Made by a program: the position numbers and the translations under genes. From assembly GCA_035255945.1 (NCBI GenBank), contig DATEZA010000193.1, positions 1-24,166 of the forward strand: a stretch of 24,166 nucleotides of DNA, in the 5' to 3' direction. The stretch comes from JAJPHC01 sp035255945 (lineage in GTDB: Bacteria > Acidobacteriota > Thermoanaerobaculia > Gp7-AA8). Under the pieces are notes generated by a model that worked only from the letters and a program-made list of their open reading frames with translations, was not told where the DNA came from and did not search any database. This document shows, piece after piece, positions 17,104 through 23,695 of the stretch; positions within the stretch are counted from its first letter, which is position 1, and the number at the start of each line of letters is the position of its first letter.

Positions 17104-17128
17104 GCCGGCGAGCGGGGCGCTCGCCGGC
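17104..17128 (-). terminator. Strong hairpin downstream of the secreted-protein gene
   Basis: Perfect 10-bp arms GCCGGCGAGC (17104-17113) and GCTCGCCGGC (17119-17128) with a five-base loop start 26 bp after the stop codon of the gene ending at 17155. There is no clear T-tract on the minus strand, so termination is inferred from position and stability. It would separate this gene from the efflux operon. Confidence 0.55.
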
Positions 17129-17154
17129 TGCAGACGGGGACGTCCGCGCTCCTG

Positions 17155-18753
17155 TTAGTTGCAGTTCGTTACCTTCAACTTGCCCACACGCGTGTGCCAG
17201 TTGAAGGTGCCGCTCTGTGCGAGGTATTCGGTGGTGAAGTACATCGTGCAGTCATCGGTCGGATCGACGCTCAGGCTCGAGTAATCGCCCCAGCGGTTGA
17301 GCGACCGCAGCTGCGCGCCGGTGCCGGCGAAGATCGAAGCCTCGGGCTGCATCGTGTTGATCGGATCGCTCGCCGTGCGCATTGTGTACTTGATCGACGG
17401 ATACGCCGACCCGCTCGACGTGCTGTAGCCGAGGACGATGTTGCCGGTCTTGTCCATGGCTGTGCTGCCCATCCAGCGGAAGGTGGTGTCGGGCGCGAAC
17501 GTCGACTGCTGGAACACGCTCACGTTGCCGCCGTTCACGCGCAGCTCGTACCAGCGGACCGCGGTCGACTCGGTCTTCTTGTTCGTGCCGGTCTTCACGG
17601 TGTGATTGACCACCATCGATGCAGACGAGCCGAAGTTGCGGTACGCGAGGCGGTACATCAGGCGGTCGGCGAGCGAGTCGAGGAGCTGACTCGTGCCGGG
17701 CTGTTTGATGCAGGCGCCGCCCGCGCATCCCATGCTGAACGCGCTGACCGGAAGACTGGTCGGACCGGTGAGCGTGGTGTTCGCCGTGTTCGCCCAGTCG
17801 ACGTGGAACTTCCACACGTTCAGGCTGTTCGTGCCGAACTCGAGGAGGTAATTCGGCTCGCCGGCCGGAGGAAGCGTGTTGCCGTCGACATCGGACACGA
17901 GCTCGCCGCCATGCGTCGTGCCGGTGTTGAAGCACTGCTGCGTCGCCGCCTGGCCGGCGAGCATCTTCGCCGAGTCCCACGCGCACACCCAGCCGCCCGC
18001 GAAGGTGTTTCCGTTGAACATGTTGTAGGTGATGTAGTACGCGTCGGGCCACACGCCGAGCTTCGGATAGTCGTTGAAGTTCGTGCCGTACGAGAACGAG
18101 TAGCGGTTGTAGCTGCCGGTCGGATCCTGCGAGGTGGAGACGGCGACGCACTGCGTGTACGGCGTCGAGCTCACCGCGAACTGCGTGAAGATCCAGCGGT
18201 CGTGGATCTTGTCGAACTGCACGATCGGATCGCCGTCGTTGTTCGACTGGCACGTTCCGCCGAATCCCTGCCAGAGCGTGTTGCCGTTGGCCGGACCGTA
18301 AACCATGTTGCCGGTCTGCGCATCGAACACGGCGAACGCTTCATTCACCCACTGCACGTACCACTGATGCGTGCCGGTGCCGTCGGTGTACTGGCGGCCG
18401 ATCGCGCCGTTGGTGTCGGGAGGCGCGGCATTGACCGCGTAGTTCGCGAGGCCGACGCCTTCGAACGATCCGAGTGCCGCGGGCGCCTGCTGCGTGACCT
18501 GCGTCTGAATCGCGGCATCGTTCGCGCCGGGCGGCAGTCCGTCGCCCTTGTTGACCCGCTTCGGCTCGAACTTTTCGCGAGCCGGGCCGCCCTGCGGCGG
18601 AATCGGGTTCATGTCGCGCAGATTCGGCGAGCGGTCATTCTTCGCCGATTGATCGACCTTGGAGTGACCGTACGCGTTCCCGTTGCCCGGATCGGCAGCG
18701 ACCGGTAGCGCCGCCACGGCGAGCATGAGACAAACAAACAAAACTCGTTTCAT
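17155..18753 (-). CDS. Secreted protein of the PPDTNG type, function unknown
   Basis: 532 residues with a signal peptide (MKRVLFVCLMLAVAALPVAA, cleavage before DPGNGNAYGH). After a low-complexity linker to about residue 75, the mature part contains NAAPPDTNGAIGRQY, QWYVQWVNEAFAVFDAQTG and SNNDGDPIVQFDKIHDRWIF, a signature seen in large secreted proteins of Acidobacteriota and relatives. Repeated W/Y-rich strands of the 'DRWIFTQF', 'FRWMGSTAMDKTGNIVLGYS' kind suggest a beta-propeller-like fold. Several cysteines (CQSNND, CVAVS, CAW, CFNTG, CAGGACIK, DDCTMYF, TNC) point to disulfides outside the cytoplasm. The ATG at 18753 is chosen; a TTG one codon earlier is possible. AAGAAGGGG lies five bases upstream. 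Enzymatic activity cannot be predicted. Confidence 0.85.
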   Translation of the reverse strand: MKRVLFVCLMLAVAALPVAADPGNGNAYGHSKVDQSAKNDRSPNLRDMNPIPPQGGPAREKFEPKRVNKGDGLPPGANDAAIQTQVTQQAPAALGSFEGVGLANYAVNAAPPDTNGAIGRQYTDGTGTHQWYVQWVNEAFAVFDAQTGNMVYGPANGNTLWQGFGGTCQSNNDGDPIVQFDKIHDRWIFTQFAVSSTPYTQCVAVSTSQDPTGSYNRYSFSYGTNFNDYPKLGVWPDAYYITYNMFNGNTFAGGWVCAWDSAKMLAGQAATQQCFNTGTTHGGELVSDVDGNTLPPAGEPNYLLEFGTNSLNVWKFHVDWANTANTTLTGPTSLPVSAFSMGCAGGACIKQPGTSQLLDSLADRLMYRLAYRNFGSSASMVVNHTVKTGTNKKTESTAVRWYELRVNGGNVSVFQQSTFAPDTTFRWMGSTAMDKTGNIVLGYSTSSGSAYPSIKYTMRTASDPINTMQPEASIFAGTGAQLRSLNRWGDYSSLSVDPTDDCTMYFTTEYLAQSGTFNWHTRVGKLKVTNCN

Positions 18754-18956
18754 CAAGACCCCTTCTTAATTTTTGACATCAGGATGGAATTGCAAATAGC
18801 CGTACCTACAGCAAGGCCGCTGCCAGTCGTAAGTTATTGAAAATACGTGAAGGGACGCGCCGGCGCGGGTCAGGCTCTGAGCACGACGCGGATCATTAGT
18901 TGATGGCTGGTCGCGTCCTTAACCCATTGGGGGCCGGTTCAATTTATCCTCGTCGC
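18754..18956. other. Divergent intergenic region
   Basis: 203 bp between the divergent starts of the secreted-protein gene and the DUF5996 gene. It must hold promoters for both, but no box pair stands out. An AT-richer stretch near 18765-18800 could belong to the minus-strand promoter. No repeat or RNA gene is seen. Confidence 0.5.
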
Positions 18957-19847
18957 ATGAATTGGCCGGCACTCCCGCTCGCGGAATGGATCGACACGAA
19001 AGACACGCTGCATCGATGGATGCAGGTCATCGGCAAGATCCGGATGGAGCTCACGCCATCCATCAATCACTGGTGGCACGTGCCGCTCTACGTCAGCGCG
19101 CGCGGACTCACGACCTCGGTCATCGCGCTCGGCGACCGCTGGTTCGACATGGAATTCGATTTCATCGCGCACCAACTGCACATCCGCACGAATGACGGCG
19201 TGGAGCGCGACGTGGCGCTCGAACCGCGAACGGTCGCCGATTTTCACGACGAAGTGTTCTCCGCGCTGAAAGAGCTGCGGATCCGCTGCAGCATCTGGAC
19301 GACGCCGGTCGAATGCGAGAACCCGATCCCGCTCGATCGCGACGTCGCGCACAAGTCGTACGACACCGAATACGTGCAGCGCTTCTGGCGCGTGCTCGCG
19401 CAGTCGCACGCCGTGCTGTCGGTGTTCCGCAGTGAGTTCATCGGCAAGTGCAGCCCGATTCACTTTTTCTGGGGCAGCTTCGATCTCGCGCTGACGCGCT
19501 TCTCCGGCCGCAGAGCGCCGGCGCGTCCGGATGCGGATCCGATGACCCGCGAGGCGTACTCGCACGAGGTCAGCAGCGCCGGCTGGTGGCCGGGCGACAG
19601 CCGCCTGGCGCTGCCTGCGTTCTACAGTTACGCCGCTCCGGAACCTGCCGGCTTCCGGAATGCCGCAGTGAAGCCTGCAGCCGCGCACTACAACGAATCG
19701 CTCGGCGGCTTCTATCTGCATCACGACGACATGCGACTTGCATCCGACCCCGGCCAGGCATTACTCGACTTCTGCCGATCGACCTACGACGCAGCCGCGG
19801 ACCTCGGACACTGGGACCGCGCGGAACTGGAGCGAAATCATGTGTGA
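18957..19847 (+). CDS. DUF5996 family protein
   Basis: A 296-residue soluble protein of unknown function. The opening MNWPALPLAEWIDTKDTLHR, then MQVIGKIRMELTP, NHWWHVPLYVSARGLTT and the later FYSYAAPEPAGF, SLGGFYLHHDDMR and ALLDFCRSTYDAAADLGHWDR are typical of DUF5996. The start at 18957 is chosen because the family begins with this WPALPL motif; 19 codons of upstream open frame look non-coding. No clear Shine-Dalgarno sequence is present. It overlaps the following zinc-finger gene by eight bases, which suggests translational coupling. The many His/Trp residues could form a catalytic or metal site, but nothing in the sequence proves it. Confidence 0.9.
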   Translation: MNWPALPLAEWIDTKDTLHRWMQVIGKIRMELTPSINHWWHVPLYVSARGLTTSVIALGDRWFDMEFDFIAHQLHIRTNDGVERDVALEPRTVADFHDEVFSALKELRIRCSIWTTPVECENPIPLDRDVAHKSYDTEYVQRFWRVLAQSHAVLSVFRSEFIGKCSPIHFFWGSFDLALTRFSGRRAPARPDADPMTREAYSHEVSSAGWWPGDSRLALPAFYSYAAPEPAGFRNAAVKPAAAHYNESLGGFYLHHDDMRLASDPGQALLDFCRSTYDAAADLGHWDRAELERNHV

Positions 19848-20094
19848 GCATCTGAAGACGACCGACAACGCCCCCGCGCATACGCCGAACGGCTGCGAAG
19901 AATGCCTGCAGTCCGGCGATTCGTGGGTCCACCTCCGCCGCTGCCTGCACTGCGGCCACATCGGCTGCTGCGATTCGTCGAAGAACAAGCATGCGACGAA
20001 GCACTACCACCGAACCAAGCACCCGGTGATCCAGTCGTTCCAGCCGGGCGAGGAGTGGAAGTGGTGCTACATCGATGAAGAGATGGCGGAGTAG
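19840..20094 (+). CDS. Small UBP-type zinc-finger protein
   Basis: 84 residues, essentially a lone ZnF-UBP domain. Candidate zinc ligands are C2, H4, C19, C22, C35, C38, C43, H51, H57 and H61, in the order CxH...CxxC...CxxC...H...H, with the family signature WVHLRRCLHCGHIGCCDSS followed by KHYHRTKHPV and GEEWKWCYID. In eukaryotes this fold binds the C-terminal Gly-Gly of free ubiquitin; free-standing bacterial versions have no established role. The ATG at 19840 overlaps the upstream DUF5996 stop by eight bases and has GGAG seven bases upstream (19829-19832). Its TAG abuts the stop of the convergent gene with no gap. Confidence 0.92.
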   Translation: MCEHLKTTDNAPAHTPNGCEECLQSGDSWVHLRRCLHCGHIGCCDSSKNKHATKHYHRTKHPVIQSFQPGEEWKWCYIDEEMAE

Positions 20095-21318
20095 CTACGG
20101 CACGTTCGCCAGCCGATACGTGGAGTCCGACGTGCGATTGTCGACGACCGAGCTGTAGATGAACATGCGGCTCAGGGGCGTGGCGCCGATGTAGATGGAG
20201 CCGCCTGCAGGCGGCGACGCGACACCGGTGAATTCGCTCAGCGGAACCTGCACAAAGTAGTTCGCGGGATAGGCGACGCTGGAGCGGAAGTTGACCAGCG
20301 AGCCGTTCGCTGCGTACGTCACGATGCTGAGCGTTGCGCCGCTCTCGAGCGTCCGGACGCCGACGTTCATCCGGAAGTTCGTCAGATCCGGCGGAATCAG
20401 CAGGAAGCCGTGCTCGAAGCCGTCCATCGCGCTGTCCCAGGACAACGCTTCCTCTGAAAATCCGGACGTGCCGCTGCTGCCGCCGTCGCTGAAGACGCGC
20501 GCGCTGGCGATCGGAACGGCGCCGTTGTTCGTGTAGATGTCGAGCGAGCCGAGCCCGCTGGCGCCCATCGACGCGATTACGTCGGGATACGAAAGCGTCT
20601 GGATGGCCGGAATGGTGAACGCGAGCGATGGATCGCTCGCGCTGGCCGGTTGTCCCTGCGTGTGAAACACGAGCTTGCCGGTGATTGGCGAGGCCGTCGG
20701 GTTGAGCATTTGCAGCGATGTCCGGAAAAACGCGGTTGCGCCTTGCACCGCGCCCGCCGCCGGGATGATGCGCGTGAGCACGGGATTCGACGCGAATGCG
20801 AACACACCGATGTCGTACGACGGGGCGAAATTCGATGAGCTGCCGAGCGCGCCGGCGACGCTGAGGTCGGAGGTCGTGATCAGGTTGTAGCCGACCCGTC
20901 CCGGATTGTTCTGCACCTGCACCGTGCCGCAGCTCACAAGGGGCTGCAGCTGCACGATGCCGATGACGTCTCCGGCAAGAATCGAGACGGGTGGGCTCAG
21001 CGTGACGTCGTTGCGGCCCACGACGGCGTCGAACGGACCACGCACCGCATTGACCGTGTACGACGACAGGTTGAAAAACGTGTTGCGCAGAAAGACGATC
21101 TTGAAGGCGCCCGAGCAGGCCTTGCTCCAGACCACGCTCGCCTTGTCGACCGTACCGGCCACCCGCGCATAGCTGGAGAGATCCACGTACGTCACCGGCG
21201 CGTTGCTGGTGATCGTCGCGGTTCCGCCGTGGTCCGTGATCATCGTGCCGACGGTGACGGGTTGCGCGAAGAGAGAGCAGGCGCAGAGCACGAAGAGAAT
21301 CGCAACTGTCGTTCGCAT
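20095..21318 (-). CDS. Secreted protein of unknown function (VVDNRT-ending family)
   Basis: 407 residues from the ATG at 21318, chosen because the signal peptide MRTTVAILFVLCACSLFAQ starts there; a 17-codon upstream extension is rejected. The N-terminal half (20-190) is beta-rich and contains two cysteines at SKACSG and LVSCG. The second half (about 200-407) carries RIIPAAGAVQGATAFFRTSL and LNPTASPITGKLVFH, and ends in FIYSSVVDNRTSDSTYRL. This pattern recurs in many exported proteins of Acidobacteriota-like genomes without a known function. It lies 16 bp downstream of the sigma factor stop, so it may be the last gene of that operon, although it has no visible Shine-Dalgarno sequence. Its TAG meets the UBP gene's TAG head to head. 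Confidence 0.85.
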   Translation of the reverse strand: MRTTVAILFVLCACSLFAQPVTVGTMITDHGGTATITSNAPVTYVDLSSYARVAGTVDKASVVWSKACSGAFKIVFLRNTFFNLSSYTVNAVRGPFDAVVGRNDVTLSPPVSILAGDVIGIVQLQPLVSCGTVQVQNNPGRVGYNLITTSDLSVAGALGSSSNFAPSYDIGVFAFASNPVLTRIIPAAGAVQGATAFFRTSLQMLNPTASPITGKLVFHTQGQPASASDPSLAFTIPAIQTLSYPDVIASMGASGLGSLDIYTNNGAVPIASARVFSDGGSSGTSGFSEEALSWDSAMDGFEHGFLLIPPDLTNFRMNVGVRTLESGATLSIVTYAANGSLVNFRSSVAYPANYFVQVPLSEFTGVASPPAGGSIYIGATPLSRMFIYSSVVDNRTSDSTYRLANVP

Positions 21319-21334
21319 GAAAACGAGAATACGC

Positions 21335-22534
21335 CTACGCCGAAGCGGCGCGCTGCAACAACAGGTCACGTTCCCGTTCGTTCGTCGTGAGCGACGCCGC
21401 GCGCTCGAATTCCTCGCGCGCTTCTTCGCGACGTCCGAGCTTTGCCAGCAAGTCGCCGCGCGCGGCGGGGAGGAATTGGTAATTGCGCAGCGACGGCTCG
21501 TGCATCAATTCATCGATGAGCGCCAGTCCCGCCGCCGGACCGCGCGCCATTCCGATCGCAACTGCGCGATTCAATTCGACGACCGGCGATTGCGTGACGT
21601 CCGCAAGCGTCTCGTACAACGATGCGATGCGCTCCCAGTCGGTCTCCTCGGGTGTGTGCGCCCGCGCATGACACGCGGCGATCGCCGCCTGCAACACATA
21701 CGGCCCGTGCGCGTGTTCGCCGGCGCGTGCAAGCGCGGCGAGGCCGCGTCCGATGAACACGTAGTCCCATCGCCCGCGATCCTGCTCGAGCAGCGGAACG
21801 ATCTGGCCTTTGTCGCCGAGCCGCGCGGCGAAACGCGACGCCTGAATCTCCATCAGTGCGATGAGTCCATGCACTTCCGATTCATTCGGCACGAGCTCCG
21901 CGAGGATGCGTCCGAGGCGCAGCGCGTCTTCGCACAACGACGGGCGGATCGCCGAGTAGCCTTCGTTGAAAATCAGGTAGATGACTTCGAGCACCGACGC
22001 GAGCCGGCCCGCCAGATCTGTCGGCACTTCGAACGGCACCTTCGCCTCGGCGAGCGCGCGTTTCGCGCGCACGATGCGTTGCGCGACCGTCGGCTCCGGG
22101 ACGAGAAACGCGCGTGCGATCTCGTCGGTCGTCAGTCCGCCGAGGAGTCGCAAGGTGAGCGCGACGCGAGCCTCGGTGGTGAGGATCGGATGGCAGGCGA
22201 TGAAGATCAGTCGCAGCAGATCGTCGTCGATCACCTCAGGCTCCTCGAACTGAACTTCCACATCGCGTACGAGATCCGCCTGCTTCCGTTCGAACAGCGC
22301 GTTGCGCCGGATCAGATCGATGGCGCGGTGTTTGGCGATCGTCATCAGCCACGCGCCCGGCTTATCCGGAATGCCTTCGTTCGGCCACTGCTGCAGCGCG
22401 GCAACGAGCGCGTCCTGCGCGAGATCTTCGGCGATGCCGACATCGCGCACGATGCGGGTCAGGGCGGCGATCAATTTTGCCGCCTCCATCCGCCAGACTG
22501 CGTCGATGGTGCGATGAATGTCGGCAGCCGTCAC
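21335..22534 (-). CDS. ECF42-type sigma factor with DUF6596 C-terminal extension
   Basis: A 399-residue RNA polymerase sigma factor, about twice the length of an ordinary ECF factor. Region 2 spans about residues 16-82 (EDLAQDALVAALQQWP, AWLMTIAKHRAIDLIRR). A linker motif DDDLLRLIFIACHP (103-116) precedes region 4 with its helix-turn-helix (about 125-162, GLTTDEIARAFLVPEPTVAQRIVRAK). The long C-terminal extension begins with the ECF42 signature VIYLIFNEGYSAI (184-196) and ends in a TPR-like helix pair. ECF42 factors are known to act without a classical anti-sigma factor, using this extension, and to sit beside DGPF genes, as here. The start is a GTG (22534-22532), 17 bp after the DGPF stop, in the loop of an 11-bp hairpin. 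No in-frame ATG lies upstream and no clear Shine-Dalgarno sequence is seen. Confidence 0.93.
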   Translation of the reverse strand: MTAADIHRTIDAVWRMEAAKLIAALTRIVRDVGIAEDLAQDALVAALQQWPNEGIPDKPGAWLMTIAKHRAIDLIRRNALFERKQADLVRDVEVQFEEPEVIDDDLLRLIFIACHPILTTEARVALTLRLLGGLTTDEIARAFLVPEPTVAQRIVRAKRALAEAKVPFEVPTDLAGRLASVLEVIYLIFNEGYSAIRPSLCEDALRLGRILAELVPNESEVHGLIALMEIQASRFAARLGDKGQIVPLLEQDRGRWDYVFIGRGLAALARAGEHAHGPYVLQAAIAACHARAHTPEETDWERIASLYETLADVTQSPVVELNRAVAIGMARGPAAGLALIDELMHEPSLRNYQFLPAARGDLLAKLGRREEAREEFERAASLTTNERERDLLLQRAASA

Positions 22535-22548
22535 GAGCTGCCGACATT
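22517..22548 (-). promoter_or_regulatory. Perfect hairpin over the sigma factor start codon
   Basis: Arms AATGTCGGCAG (22517-22527) and CTGCCGACATT (22538-22548) pair perfectly over 11 bp with a ten-base loop. On the mRNA the GUG start codon lies in the loop, and the bases where a ribosome binding site would be lie in the stem. This could limit initiation on the sigma factor or make it depend on ribosomes arriving from the DGPF gene just upstream. The role is inferred; the symmetry is seen directly. Confidence 0.7.
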
Positions 22549-22551
22549 ACG

Positions 22552-22914
22552 TCATCCCATTGATTCCATGAAGTCGGATTCTTCCCAGATCGGACGGATC
22601 TCGACTTCTTCACCGCCGCCGAACGGCGCGCGTTTCAGCCACTCCACCGCTTCGTCGATCGACTTCACCTGCCAGATCCAGAAGCCTGCGACGAGCTCTT
22701 TCGTCTCCGCGAACGGACCGTCGATCACGGTCGGCTTCGCGCCGAAGCGGACGCGCTTCCCCGCGGAGCTCGGCTTCAGGCCGTCCGCGGCGAGCATCAC
22801 CCCCGCTTTCACCAGTTCATCATTGAACTTGCCCATCTCGGCCACGAGCTCTTTCGTCGGCATCGCCAGCTTCTCGGAATGTTCATTTGCTTTGACCAGA
22901 ACCAAAACTCGCAT
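22552..22914 (-). CDS. YCII-related DGPF domain protein
   Basis: A 120-residue soluble protein of the YCII-like ferredoxin-fold family. It opens MRVLVLVKANEHSE and carries the signature VIDGPFAETKELVAGFWIWQV, with DGPF at residues 65-68, then the typical EAVEWLKRAPFG and a C-terminal EIRPIWEESDF. The biochemical function of DGPF proteins is unknown; they are recurrent operon partners and targets of ECF41/ECF42-group sigma factors. GGAG lies nine bases upstream of the ATG (22914). The gene stands between the small membrane-protein gene and the sigma factor gene on the same strand, consistent with one operon. Confidence 0.93.
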   Translation of the reverse strand: MRVLVLVKANEHSEKLAMPTKELVAEMGKFNDELVKAGVMLAADGLKPSSAGKRVRFGAKPTVIDGPFAETKELVAGFWIWQVKSIDEAVEWLKRAPFGGGEEVEIRPIWEESDFMESMG

Positions 22915-22943
22915 TGTCGTTTTCTCCTTTTTTTCGTTCCATC

Positions 22944-22972
22944 CCCCTCTCCCCGCTTCGCGGGGAGAGGGG
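22944..22972. repeat. CCCCTCTCCCCGC hairpin repeat
   Basis: Perfect 13-bp arms CCCCTCTCCCCGC (22944-22956) and GCGGGGAGAGGGG (22960-22972) with a TTC loop, followed by the CCAGGGGTGAGGGG tail. This type of intergenic repeat is widespread in GC-rich bacteria. It lies in the 105-bp gap between the membrane protein and DGPF genes, just upstream of the DGPF ribosome binding site. Next to it a 10-bp direct repeat, GTCGGGGCTC, occurs twice (22991-23010). Confidence 0.85.
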
Positions 22973-23019
22973 CCAGGGGTGAGGGGTTTCGTCGGGGCTC
23001 GTCGGGGCTCGTCGGCCGT

Positions 23020-23394
23020 TTACGCCGCGCGCAACCTTCCACCCATCCACGCGCACGGCAACGCGAGCGCGATGAGTGCAATCGGATACCAGTGAGGACC
23101 GAACGCCGGGCCTTTGTTCCACGTCGCGATCGTCACGCCGGCGGTGAGCACGAGACCGATCGCGCCGAGGATCAGCGCGTGTTTCATCGGCTCACGCGGA
23201 GCGAGTCGCGCGGTGAGCCAGCAGCCGAAGATGCAGATGATCGTGCGATATGCGACAGCGAGCGCGAACAGCGCATCGGACATCGGCTGTCCCCACGGCG
23301 GGAAGACGCCCGTGGCGTGCAGCACGACATCGACGGCGGTCGTGACTACGAAGATCGTGGCCAATCCGGCGAGCAGTGAACCTGTGGTTTTCAT
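23020..23394 (-). CDS. Small integral membrane protein, unknown function
   Basis: 124 residues with about four hydrophobic segments: 5-27 (LLAGLATIFVVTTAVDVVLH), 36-60 (LFALAVAYRTIICIFGCWL), 68-92 (HALILGAIGLVLTAGVTIAT) and 100-120 (WYPIALIALALPCAWMGGRL). No enzyme motif is visible. The ATG at 23394 is preceded by AAGGAG at 12 bases; a GTG nine codons upstream is less likely, since it would place this AAGGAG inside the coding sequence. It is the first gene of the probable sigma factor operon and has the ECF42-like promoter just upstream. It could take part in sensing for the sigma factor, but this is inference only. Confidence 0.85.
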   Translation of the reverse strand: MKTTGSLLAGLATIFVVTTAVDVVLHATGVFPPWGQPMSDALFALAVAYRTIICIFGCWLTARLAPREPMKHALILGAIGLVLTAGVTIATWNKGPAFGPHWYPIALIALALPCAWMGGRLRAA

Positions 23395-23421
23395 CGTCGT
23401 TTCTGTCTCCTTCACTGACAC

Positions 23422-23448
23422 GTCGAAGGAGCAGACGACAAATCGACA
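23422..23448 (-). promoter_or_regulatory. ECF42-like promoter of the sigma factor operon
   Basis: On the minus strand TGTCGA (23448-23443) is followed after 17 bases by CGAC (23425-23422), 27 bases upstream of the membrane-protein ATG. As I recall, the consensus for ECF42 promoters is TGTCGA at -35 and CGA(T)C at -10, normally in front of DGPF operons. The match, spacing, orientation and position all fit. Transcription would begin near 23415 and give a short leader containing the AAGGAG. Confidence 0.65.
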
Positions 23449-23491
23449 CGAGGCTCAAATTTTTTTCTGAGGGCGTCGGTGAGCGCCTCGG

Positions 23492-23603
23492 GGATTGAAC
23501 GCAGAACGCAGAACGCAGAGGAAGAATTCAGAAAAAGGACGTGCGCGAAGCGCCACCTCAGTTCTCAATTCTCATTCTGCGTTCTGCGTTCTGCGTTCAA
23601 TCC
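23492..23603. repeat. 112-bp inverted repeat built of GAACGCA units
   Basis: Left arm 23492-23518 contains three tandem copies of an eight-base unit (GAACGCAG) preceded by GGATT. The right arm 23577-23603 is its exact reverse complement (27 of 27 pairs). The inner part is AG- and TC-rich on opposite sides and could extend the stem imperfectly. It lies in the divergent gap between the membrane protein gene and the secreted DUF1579-like gene. No coding capacity is seen. It may be a small non-autonomous mobile or REP-like element. Confidence 0.85.
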
Positions 23604-23633
23604 TCCGGGTCTCTCGCACATTTGAAACATCTC

Positions 23634-23668
23634 TTGACGTGTGCCGTAGTGTTGTAGTTGAATATAAC
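23634..23668 (+). promoter_or_regulatory. Possible promoter/operator of the DUF1579-like gene
   Basis: TTGACG at 23634-23639 could be a -35 box, with an AT-rich stretch TTGAATATAAC at 23658-23668 covering a possible -10. The spacing is not ideal for a single box. GTTGTA (23651-23656) and TATAAC (23663-23668) form a nearly symmetrical dyad that a repressor could use. Weak evidence. Confidence 0.3.
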
Positions 23669-23695
23669 AGTACAGCGCACGCAAGGAGATGCTTC

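Noticed and set aside
21203..23095. Long plus-strand open frame of 630 codons
   Set aside because: It lies opposite the sigma factor and DGPF genes. Its product is Arg/His-rich with no domain, as expected for the antisense frame of GC-rich coding DNA.
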